Shown here: positions 34,299-43,700 of the stretch, in pieces
How the letters are laid out: every line of letters begins with the position of its first letter
How positions within the stretch are numbered: position 1 is the first letter of the stretch
Assembly (NCBI RefSeq): GCF_039528175.1
Contig: NZ_BAAALH010000002.1
Location: 744,001 to 808,000, forward strand
Direction: 5' to 3'
Length of the DNA: 64,000 bases
DNA from: Citricoccus alkalitolerans
GTDB lineage: Bacteria; Actinomycetota; Actinomycetes; Actinomycetales; Micrococcaceae
Position numbers and translations under genes: made by a program
The notes under the pieces: model-generated
The model's database searches: none
The model's input: only the letters and a program-made list of their open reading frames with translations
What the model was told of the DNA's origin: nothing

Positions 34299-34796
34299 TT
34301 GCCCGCTCCCGTTCCGCGTCCGCTCGTGATCATCCTGCGGGCCATGTTGGTTTTGGCCGCCACTGGCTCCCTGGTCGTCCTGGCGGTGATCCTGCCCTTG
34401 TTGTGGATCGACCTCGGCGGTGTGACCGTGGCGTATTCCATACCCCTGGTGGGCGCCCTCGGCCTGGGGGTGCTGTGCCTCCAGGTGGTCGGGGTCTGCC
34501 TCTGGCATTTGTTGACGTTGGTGCTGCGCGGTCGGATCTTCTCCCGCGCGGCGTTCCGCTCTGTCGATGTCATCACCGGAGCGGTGGCCACCGGCGGTCT
34601 GCTCCTGGTGCTCCTCGGTGTGATGCTGAGCGGGGGGACTGCGGCTCCGGGGATCGTCCTTCTGATCGGTGGGGCCGCCCTGTTGGCCTTCGCGGCGGCC
34701 CTGACGGTGAACGTCGCCCGGCGCCTGCTGGCCCAGGCGGTCGATCGGGACGCCCAGGCCAGAAGGCTCGAGGACGAGCTCTCGGACGTGATCTGA
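34299..34796 (+). CDS. DUF2975 membrane protein
   Basis: A 165-residue protein with four membrane helices (about residues 7-29, 45-68, 87-113 and 116-139) and the FSRAAFRSVDVITGAVATGGL segment that typifies DUF2975, followed by a charged C-terminal tail. DUF2975 genes are commonly paired with a small HTH gene (YozG-like); here the stop overlaps the HTH start by one base. A function in envelope stress or membrane sensing has been proposed only by association. The TTG at 34299 has GGAGG six bases before; upstream in-frame starts run through the palindromes and are unlikely. Confidence 0.75.
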   Translation: MPAPVPRPLVIILRAMLVLAATGSLVVLAVILPLLWIDLGGVTVAYSIPLVGALGLGVLCLQVVGVCLWHLLTLVLRGRIFSRAAFRSVDVITGAVATGGLLLVLLGVMLSGGTAAPGIVLLIGGAALLAFAAALTVNVARRLLAQAVDRDAQARRLEDELSDVI

Positions 34797-35053
34797 TGCC
34801 GATCATCGTGGACGTGGACGTGATGATGGCCCGGCGCAAGATGTCGGCCGGAGAGCTGGCGGAGGCCGTCGGGATCACCCCGGCGAACCTGGCCGTGTTG
34901 AAGAACGGCCGAGCCAAGGCCGTCCGGTTCACCACGCTGGCGGCCTTGTGCCGCGTCCTCGACTGCCAGCCCGGTGACCTCCTGCGCTGGGAGGACCCTG
35001 GTCAGCGCACTCTGGAGGACGAGGGCCGGGAGGGTGATGCTGGTGGCGGGTGA
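34796..35053 (+). CDS. Small Cro/CI-type HTH regulator (YozG-like)
   Basis: An 85-residue DNA-binding protein. It begins PIIVDVDVMMARRKMSAGEL and the HTH is AGELAEAVGITPANLAVLKN followed by GRAKAVRFTTLAALCRVLDC and QPGDLLRWE, the compact YozG-like HTH found beside DUF2975 genes. It overlaps the previous stop by one base (TGATG), so translation is coupled. Probable autoregulator of the operon, with the upstream palindromes as sites. The last 17 bases overlap the following FAD-oxidoreductase gene in another frame. Confidence 0.85.
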   Translation: MPIIVDVDVMMARRKMSAGELAEAVGITPANLAVLKNGRAKAVRFTTLAALCRVLDCQPGDLLRWEDPGQRTLEDEGREGDAGGG

Positions 35054-36170
35054 GCGGACCGCGAGCGTGGACATCCTGGTCATCGGAGCGGGCCTGGCCG
35101 GACTGCACTGTGCCACGCAGTTGGCTCGCGCCGGCCACCATGTGCTCCTGGCGGAGCGACGGCCCACGCTGACGGGCACCGTCCGGACCACGGGAATCTT
35201 CGTGCGCCGCACCCTCGAGGACTTCGTGCTGCCCGAGGAGCACCTGGGACCGGCCATCCGCCGCATGGTGCTCTACCCGCCCGGGTTGGCCGGCCCCGTG
35301 GAGTTGGCGAGCGATCGGGATGAGTATCGGGTCGGTGACATGGGGCCGCTCTATACGGCGGCCGCCGACGATGCCGTACGTGGTGGTGTCGACTCCCGGC
35401 TGGCCACGCGTTTCATCGGCCGGTGGGACGGCGGCTATCACCTGGAGGATGCCGCGGGCCCACTCGAGGTCCGCGCGCGCTTCGTGGTCGGTGCCGATGG
35501 CGCGCGGTCCAGGGTGGCGCGGGAACTGGGATTGAGTCGTAACCGCCACCTGCTGGTCGGGGCCGAGGAGGTCTTCGTCGATCGCCCCGATGGTTCTAAC
35601 CCCGCCTTCCACTGCGTGATCGATCCGAGTGTGGCTCCCGGATACCTCGCGTGGGTGTTGCGGGACGGTGAGCATGTCCACGTGGGCACGGCAGGTCATG
35701 CACACCGTTTCCCGCGGGGTCTGTACAGCGCCTTGCGCTCCTTCCGCGAACGGGCGCCGGGATTGCAGGGCTTCGTGAGGCCGGAGCAGGTGGAGAAGCG
35801 TGCAGGGCCGATCCCGGTGGGGGGAGTGCTGCCCCGGATCGCCTCCCCGGCGGGGTTGCTCGTGGGTGATGCCGCCGGGGCGGTGTCACCCCTGACGGCC
35901 GGCGGCCTCGATCCGTGCCTGCGGCTGTCCGGGCATGCCGCCGAGGTCCTGGACGCGGCACTCCGAGAGGGTCGGCCTGGCGGGCTGGCGGCGTATGACG
36001 GCCAGGTCCTGCGGGCCCGGTTTCGGAGGCGGTTGCTGATGCGTAAGGGTCTGGACGGATTGCGTACCCCCGCTCTTGCCTCCACTGCCTTCACCGCGTT
36101 GAGGACGCCGCCCGGACGGGCCCTGGCGCGCCGCATCCTTTTCGGCGACGGCTCCTTCCCCTTGCCGTAG
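35037..36170 (+). CDS. FAD-dependent oxidoreductase (geranylgeranyl reductase-like)
   Basis: A 377-residue FAD-binding protein. DILVIGAGLAGLHCATQLAR has the dinucleotide motif (Gly17, 19 and 22), FVVGADGARSRVARELGL the second FAD contact with the GADG pattern, and LLVGDAAGAVSPLTAGGLDP the GD-type FAD-binding end motif. This order matches group A flavoprotein monooxygenases and the geranylgeranyl reductase family. Substrate unknown. ATG 35037 lies inside the end of the HTH gene, preceded by GGGAGG, so the three genes DUF2975, HTH and FAD enzyme form one operon. A GC hairpin follows the stop. Confidence 0.8.
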   Translation: MLVAGERTASVDILVIGAGLAGLHCATQLARAGHHVLLAERRPTLTGTVRTTGIFVRRTLEDFVLPEEHLGPAIRRMVLYPPGLAGPVELASDRDEYRVGDMGPLYTAAADDAVRGGVDSRLATRFIGRWDGGYHLEDAAGPLEVRARFVVGADGARSRVARELGLSRNRHLLVGAEEVFVDRPDGSNPAFHCVIDPSVAPGYLAWVLRDGEHVHVGTAGHAHRFPRGLYSALRSFRERAPGLQGFVRPEQVEKRAGPIPVGGVLPRIASPAGLLVGDAAGAVSPLTAGGLDPCLRLSGHAAEVLDAALREGRPGGLAAYDGQVLRARFRRRLLMRKGLDGLRTPALASTAFTALRTPPGRALARRILFGDGSFPLP

Positions 36171-36189
36171 CCGGTGCGCGGTCCAGCGC

Positions 36190-36215
36190 GCCGGGGCCTG
36201 CGGCGGCGCCCCGGC
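36190..36215. terminator. Hairpin after the FAD-oxidoreductase gene
   Basis: GCCGGGGC (36190-36197) and GCCCCGGC (36208-36215) are exact inverted copies with a 10-base loop, 20 bases beyond the stop codon. There is no T tract. It fits an actinobacterial terminator for the DUF2975 operon. Confidence 0.5.
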
Positions 36216-36295
36216 CTGGAGCCGCCACCGCAAACTCCCGACCCTGGGCAGAGGTTCGCGGCGAGAGGGCAGTTCATTGAAATCTCAAGGAATGA

Positions 36296-37513
36296 ATGCC
36301 GGTGGGGCGGCGTTCCCCTGGTGTGACCGAGAACCCCATCCCTCAGCCCGAGTCGAGGCCCCGAGCGGCAACACCACGCGCCGAGCACTCTGAGCCCGCG
36401 ACCACCGCCGAACGTCCCGCAGCCCTGACCGCCCCGAGGCCCAACCCGTCCACTGAGCACGCCGACTCTGTGCCCGCCGGCACGGTCGAGTTCGGCTTGC
36501 ACACCTTCGGTGACGTCACCCAGGATCTCAGCGGTCATCGGCTCGAGCATCCCCAGGTCCTCCGCAATGTCGTGGCGGAGGCGGTGCTGGCGGACCAGAC
36601 TGGCGTGGACGTCATCGGGATCGGTGAGCACCACCGCCCCGACTATGCAGTGTCCTCGCCGGAGATGGTCCTGTCCGCGATCGCCGGACAGACTGAGCAC
36701 ATCAAGCTGATCTCCGCCGTCACCGTGCTGTCCTCGGATGACCCGGTCCGCGTCTACCAGCGCTTTGCCACGCTCGATGCCGTCTCGAACGGCCGCGCCG
36801 AGGTCTCCCTGGGCCGCGGTTCCTTCATCGAGTCCTTCCCGCTGTTCGGTTATGAGCTCTCCGACTACGAGATGCTCTACGAGGAGAAGCTGGATCTCTT
36901 CGCCCGCCTTCGGACCGAGAGGCCGGTGACCTGGCAGGGCAACACCCGGGCCGCTTTGCAGCGCCAGTCCGTGTTCCCGACGACGGCCCACGAGTTCGGC
37001 CTGCCCGCCTGGGTGGCGGTGGGCGGCACCCCGACCTCGGTGGTGCGCGCGGCCACCTACGGGCTGGGGCTCGAGTTGGCGATCATCGGCGGCACCCCCG
37101 ATCGGTTCCAGCCCTTCGCGCAGCTCTACCGCCGTGAGATCGAGGCCCGCGGCTTCGAACCGCGCCGGGTGGCCCTGCACTCCCACGGCTTCGTCGCTGC
37201 CACGGATGAGGAGGCCGCCGAGCGGTACTACCCGTACTGGGAGGCCGCTATGACGAAGATGGCCGCCGAGCGGGGGTGGCCCGCGCCGACGCCCACTCAG
37301 TTCCGACAGGAGATCAGTCACGGCGCCCTGCATCTCGGGTCCCCGGAGACGGTCGCCCGCAAGGTCGCGACCAGCGTCCGTGCGCTGGAGGCCGGCCGCT
37401 TCGGCATGAAGTACGGCAACGGTCACCTGCCGCACGAGTACATGATGGAATCGATCGAGCTCTACGGCTCGAAGGTCAAGCCACTGGTCCTGGACATGCT
37501 CGCCGGTTCCTGA
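36296..37513 (+). CDS. LLM-class flavin-dependent oxidoreductase (luciferase-like)
   Basis: A 405-residue protein with a disordered Pro/Glu-rich N-terminus (about 60 residues), then a TIM-barrel luciferase-like domain: VEFGLHTFGDVTQ, GVDVIGIGEHHRPDYAVSSP (the GEHH motif), LISAVTVLSSDDPVRVYQRFATLDAVSNGRAEVSLGRGSF, and PAWVAVGGTPTSVVRAATYG. LLM enzymes use FMNH2 or F420 to oxidise varied substrates; cofactor and substrate are unknown here. ATG 36296 has AAGGA four bases before; GTG 36323 is an alternative that shortens the disordered part. It is a single gene between a terminator and the large adhesin gene. Confidence 0.8.
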   Translation: MPVGRRSPGVTENPIPQPESRPRAATPRAEHSEPATTAERPAALTAPRPNPSTEHADSVPAGTVEFGLHTFGDVTQDLSGHRLEHPQVLRNVVAEAVLADQTGVDVIGIGEHHRPDYAVSSPEMVLSAIAGQTEHIKLISAVTVLSSDDPVRVYQRFATLDAVSNGRAEVSLGRGSFIESFPLFGYELSDYEMLYEEKLDLFARLRTERPVTWQGNTRAALQRQSVFPTTAHEFGLPAWVAVGGTPTSVVRAATYGLGLELAIIGGTPDRFQPFAQLYRREIEARGFEPRRVALHSHGFVAATDEEAAERYYPYWEAAMTKMAAERGWPAPTPTQFRQEISHGALHLGSPETVARKVATSVRALEAGRFGMKYGNGHLPHEYMMESIELYGSKVKPLVLDMLAGS

Positions 37514-37648
37514 GGGTTCGGCGGCCGGCTCGTGATGCGATTTCGGGGTCTACCGGCGGCGGGAGAGTGAAGTCGCCGGGTCGGGTGAAATTGTGGGTGA
37601 AGTGGGGTGTAACTTTCTGGGTACATGCCTCGTCGAGGCCTGCGATTG

Positions 37649-37741
37649 CCTAAGCTTCCGTGGGTGACCTCGACGCGTCACCGTCTACGACGCACTGAGT
37701 GCTGGCGATCCGCCGAGCTCTGCTTATCTCTCAAGCTTAGG
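37649..37741 (+). promoter_or_regulatory. Long-range inverted repeat in the leader of the giant surface gene
   Basis: CCTAAGCTT (37649-37657) is exactly inverted at 37733-37741 (AAGCTTAGG), with 75 bases between. The right arm contains AGG of the ribosome-binding site (AGGAAA, 37739-37744) just before the TTG start, so pairing would block translation. The rest of the 235-base gap 37514-37748 shows no other clear feature. Role inferred from position. Confidence 0.35.
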
Positions 37742-37748
37742 AAACCAC

Positions 37749-40700
37749 TTGTCTGTGCAGACCTTGCCCGTCCCCTCTCAACAACCCCCGACGGGAGCGG
37801 TGGAGAAGCAGGATCGGATTCTCTTCCGCCGAGCGCTGGCCTTCAGCGTCAGCCTCGCTGTGCTGGCCGCCAGCTTCGTGGCGGGGATTGCGCCCGCGAG
37901 CGCCGTGGAATCCTCGACTCCTCCGGATCCCAATCCAGCGGGAATCCAGCAGTGCGAAGACATCAACCTGGCTATCAGCATGGACCTGTCCAACTCGGTC
38001 ACCGATTCCCAGTTGACCCAGATGAAGAACCAGCTGGAGAGCCTGGTCAATGACCTGCAGCCCTACCCGATCAACCTCTCCATCCACAACTTCGCGACGA
38101 ATGCGCCGGCGACGACGCAGACCTCCAACCGCGCCTTGCCGCTGACCTCAGTCGGTGACAACGGCCAGACGGTTGTCAACCACATCCAGGGAGTCCAGCG
38201 GCCTGCGAGCAGTGTGGGTGGGACGAACTGGGACGCCGCTTTCGACGCCATTCGCACCAGCCCCGAGGACTACGAGGCGCTGCTGTTCCTCACGGACGGC
38301 AACCCGACGCAGTACACGACCTCTAGCGGTGGAATCGGTGGTCCGGGCAACTCCACAGACGTAGCAACCATTACCGCCGCCGTCGAGAGTGCGAACGCGC
38401 TGAAGGCGGAGGGGACCCGCATCGTCACTGTCGGCCTGACGGACAATCTTTCCGGCCCCGGCCTGGAACAGTTCCATGAGCACGTCCGCCAGGTCTCCGG
38501 CGAGGTGTTGGACGAGGACTACTACGTTGCCGACTTCGCCCAGATCGCACGGCAGATCGCCAACGACCTGAACACGCACTGTGCCACGGTCGACTTCTCG
38601 AAGTCCGGGGCGTTCGAGCCGGGGTCCTACGGTTCCGTCGGCGAGATCGTCACCTTCGATTTCACGGCCCACAACTCCGGCGCGGTGCCGATGTCCGATG
38701 TCCGCGTCTCCGACGCGATGGAAGGCCTTTCGGACGTCGTTTACGGCGAGTGGCCGACCGAGGAGAACGTGCTCTATGGCGGCGAGACGATCACTGCCAC
38801 CGCGACCTATGCCATCACCCAGGAAGACATCGACCGTGGCTACGTCCGCAACGTGGCGACCTTCACCGGCGCTCCGCCGGCCGGCGACGAGGTCGATACG
38901 CCAGACGAAGTCGAAGTCCCGGTCCCGGCTCCGAGCGTCACCCTAACGAAGTCCAATGCACTGGTGGAGGGTTCGACCGGCCGGGCCGGTGATGAGGTCC
39001 AGTACACCTTCACCGTGACCAACGACGGCAACACCGAACTGACCGACCTTGTCATCGACGACCCCCTCGAAGGGCTCTCCGAAATCAGCTTCGGAGACTG
39101 GCCCTCCACCGAGGGAACGCTCCTGGCCGGCGAATCCGTCAGGGCCACCGCCACCTACACTCTCACCCAGGCGGACGTGAACCTCGGGGCCGTGGACAAC
39201 ACCGCCACGGTGAGCGCCAACCCGCCGACGGGTCCGCCCGAGTCGGTCGTGACCGACGAGGACAGCTCCAGTCTCCCGGTGGACGAATCCGCTGCCCTGA
39301 CCGTGGAGAAGAACGGTTCTCTTGCCGTCGGCGCGACCGGGGTGGCCGGCGACACCGTTACCTACGACTTCACCCTCACCAATAACGGCAACGTCACCCT
39401 CACCGAGGTGGGCCTTGATGACCCGCTCGATGGGCTCTCCGAGATCAGCTTCGGGGCCTGGCCCGCAGACACCGGAGTCCTCCAGCCGGGCGAATTCGTG
39501 ACTGCCACTGCCACGTACGGGCTCACCCAGGAAGACGTGGACGCTGGCGGCGTGGACAACACCGCCACCGCGGCCGGCACCACTCCCTCCGGCAACCCTG
39601 CCACGGGCGAGGACACCGAGACCGTTCCGGTAGCGGCCGCCCCGCAGGTCTCGCTGCTGAAGTCCGGCGAACTGCCGGACGGCGCCAATGCCGCCGGGGA
39701 GACGATCGACTACACGTTCGATGTCACCAACGACGGCAATGTCACCCTGTCCGGCGTCACCATCGCCGACGAACTCGAGGGTCTCTCTGACATCACCTAC
39801 GGTGCATGGCCCAACGCCGAGACTCCCGGAGTGCTCGCCCCCGGCGAGATCGTGACCGCGACCGCGACCTACACCCTGACCCAGTCCGACGTGGACGCCG
39901 GCGGAGTGGACAACACCGCGACCGTGACCGGCACCCCGCCGGCCGGCGATCCTGTCACGGACACCGCGAGCGACACCGTGGAGGTCTTCTCGAATCCGCT
40001 GATCGACCTGATCAAGACCGGCGGACTCGATGCCGCTGCGGAGGGCCGGGCGGGCGACACCGTCACCTACGGTTTCACCGTCACCAACAACGGCAACGTC
40101 ACTCTCGGCGGCGTGGGCATCACGGATGAGCTGGACGGCCTCTCCGGCATCAGCTACGGCCAGTGGCCCGATGCCGAGGCCCCGGGCGTCCTGGCCCCCG
40201 GCGAACAGGTGACCGCCCAGGCCACCTATGACCTGACCCAGGCGGATGTGGACGCGGGCAGCGTGGAGAACACCGCCACCGTCACCGGCAGCACCCCGGG
40301 CGGCGACCCCGTCGAGGATGACGACGGCAACACCGTGTCGGTCGAGCCCGGCCCCGTGCTGGAACTGGGCAAGACCGGGGCCCTGGCTGACGGATCCACC
40401 GGTTCCGCGGGCGACACGGTGGAGTACACCTTCCAGGTGACGAACTCCGGCAACGTCACGCTGTCCACCATCGACATCACCGATGAGATGGACGGCGTCT
40501 CCGGCATCACCTTCGGCGCATGGCCAGGTGCCGAGGGCACCCTGGCCCCGGGCCAGCAGGTCACCGCAACCGCCACGTACGTGCTGACCCAGGACGATGT
40601 GGACGCCGGCGCTGTGGAGAACACTGCCACGGTGACCGGTACGCCGCCGAACAGCGACGATCCCATCGCGCCGGGCGACGGCGTCAGCACGGTACCGATC

Positions 40701-43700
40701 CCCGCCACCCCGGGCGTGGAGATCACCAAGACCAGCGACCTCGAGGGCAATGCCGGCGACGGCTACCGCATCAACTACACCTTCGATGTGGTCAACACCG
40801 GCAACGTCACGCTGACCGCCGTGGCCGTCACGGACGGATTGCTTGACGAGCGCGGCATCGCCCTCGAGTACGGCAGCTGGCCGGATGCCGACGGTGTACT
40901 CGCACCCGGTGAACGAGTCACGGCCACCGCGACCTACCCGCTGACCCAGACCCAGGTGGACTCCGGCAGCGTCGAGAACACCGCCTCCGTGACCGGCACC
41001 CCGCCGAACGAGCAGACGGAACCGCCCACGGACGAAAGCACCGTCCTCACGAGGGTTCCGGCTGAACCGTCCCTGGAGCTCACCAAGTCCAATGCCCTCG
41101 CCGAGGGTGCCGCCGGCATCCCCGGTGATGAGGTGACCTACACCTTCGAGGTGGAGAACACCGGCAACGTCACCATCGCGGGCGTCGAGGTCACCGACGA
41201 GATGGAGGGTCTCTCCGAGATCAGCTTCGGGGAGTGGCCCGATCCCGAGGCAGCCGGCTCCCTGGCCCCCGGGCAGACGGTCACCGCCACGGCGACCTAC
41301 GCGCTCACGCAGGCCGACCTGGATGCCGGTGTCATCGACAACACGGCAAGCGTGACGGGGACACCGCCGAACTCGGACACCCCCGTGGAGGACGAGGACG
41401 GCAGCACCCAGCCGCTGCCCCAGGCCCCGACCATCGACGTGGCCAAGTCCGGGGCCATCGACGAGGCCGACGAGCACGTCGCGGGAACCACCGTCGGGTA
41501 CGACTTCACCGTCACCAACACCGGCAACGTGACCCTCACGGGCGTCTCCCTGTCCGACGAGCTCGCGGGGATCTCCGAGATCACCTTCGGAGCATGGCCC
41601 ACGGACGGCGCTGCGGGAACGCTGGCCCCCGGTGAATCCGTCACCGCCACGGCCACCTACACCCTGACCCAGGCTGACGTGGACGCCGGCCAGGTGGACA
41701 ACCTCGTCACCGCGGCGGGCACTCCGCCCTCCGGGGACCCCGTCGGGGATGAGGACACCGCAACCGTGCCGGTGAACGCGAACCCGGCCCTGGCCTTGGC
41801 CAAGACCGGCCTGCAGGACCCCGACGCCGAGGGTCGTGCCGGCGACGTCGTGACCTTCACCTTCTCCGCCACCAACACCGGCAACGTGACCCTGAGCGGC
41901 GTGGCCATCACGGATGAGCTCGACGGCCTCTCGGGGATCACCTACGGTGCGTGGCCCGCTCAGGCCGGTGTGCTGGCGCCGGGTGAGCGGGTCGAGGCCA
42001 CCGCCACCTATGAGCTGACCCAGGCGGATGTGGACGCCGGCAGCGTCGTCAATACCGCCACGGTGACCGGTACGCCTCCGAACAGTGACGAGCCGATCGA
42101 CCCCGCGGAGGCAGACAGCACCGTCCCCGTCGAACCCGGTCCCGGCATGGAACTGGACAAGATCGGGATGCTGTCCCCAGGCGCCTCCGGCACGGCCGGT
42201 GACACGGTGGAGTACACCTTCACCGCCACCAACACCGGCAACGTGACCCTGAGCGGCGTGGCCATCACGGATGAGCTCGACGGCCTCTCGGGGATCACCT
42301 ACGGTGCGTGGCCCGCTCAGGCCGGTGTGCTGGCGCCGGGTGAGCGGGTCGAGGCCACCGCCACCTATGTGCTGACCCAGGCGGATGTGGACGCCGGCGG
42401 CGTCGTCAATACCGCCACGGTGACCGGTACGCCTCCGAACAGTGACGAGCCGATCGATCCGGCGGAGGACGGCACGACCGTTCTGGTCCCGCAGGATCCG
42501 CTGATCTCGGTGGACAAGGATTCGGTCCTACCCGAGGGCGCCACGCCCCACGCCGGCGACCGGGTGGACTACACCTTCACCGTGACCAATGAGGGCAACG
42601 TCACGCTGGATGGCGTCACCCTGTCCGACGAGCTCGCCGGACTGTCCGCACTGGAGTGGGGTGAATGGCCCGGAGTTGAAGGCGTGCTGACGCCAGGCCA
42701 GACCGTCACCGCCATCGCAACCCTGACGCTGACCCAGGAGCACATCGATGCCGGCGGTGTCGAGAACACCGTCGACGTGCGCGGCACGCCGCCCACCACC
42801 GATCCGGGGACTCCTGCGGACCCGGTGACCGGCGAAGACACCCGGGTTCAGCCGTTGGCGCAGAACCCGGGCATCGCGGTGGAGAAGTCGAGTGAGACCG
42901 CCGCCGGCGCCGGCAGCGTCGCCGGGGACACCGTGACCTACACCTTCGAGGTGGAGAACACGGGCAATGTCACCCTGGAGGACGTCGCGTTGGCCGACGA
43001 GCTCGAGGGGCTCTCCGGCATCACGGTCGAGAACTGGCCGAATGCCGAGGGCGTGCTAGCTCCGGGCGAGACTGCCGCGGGCACGGCGACCTACACGCTG
43101 ACCCAGACTGACGTGGATGCCGGCGGTGTGGACAACCGGGTCTCCGCGACCGGAACCCCGCCGAACGACCTGCCCGCTCCAGTGGCGTCCGATGAGGATC
43201 ACCTGCCGCTGCAGGGGACGCCCCGCCTGTCCCTCGAGAAGTCGGCGTCCCTCGATGACGCTGCGAACACCGCAGCCGGGGACACCGTGACCTTCACCTT
43301 CGAGGTGGAGAACACCGGTACCGTCACCCTCTCGGACGTGGGCATCTCGGACGGACTTGAGGGCCTGTCCGAGATCAGCTTCGGGGACTGGCCGGCCGGA
43401 GTGGGCACGTTGGCCCCGGGCGAGACCGTCTCGGCGACCGCCACTTATCAGCTGACCCAGGCCGATGTGGACGCCCACGGGGTGGACAACTCCGCCACCG
43501 TCACCGGCACCCCGCCGAACAGCGGCACCCCGGTCCGCGGCACCGACGACGTGCGGATCGCCGTCAGCCCAGAGCCGGCCATCTCCCTGGAGAAGACCGC
43601 AGACCTCGCTGAGGGCTCGACCGTGGCCACCGGGGAGACCGTGGACTACACGTTCCGGGTGGTCAACGACGGCAACGTCACCTTGACCGATGTGGCGGTT

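Noticed and set aside
35696..37435. Long minus-strand open frame over the FAD and luciferase-like genes
   Set aside because: Low-complexity Gly/Arg composition, and both plus-strand genes have clear motifs throughout.
38943..41477. Very long open frame on the minus strand opposite the giant surface gene
   Set aside because: It is the mirror of the high-GC repeat coding sequence. Its composition is Gly/Val/Arg-rich with no domain, and the plus-strand protein is clearly real.
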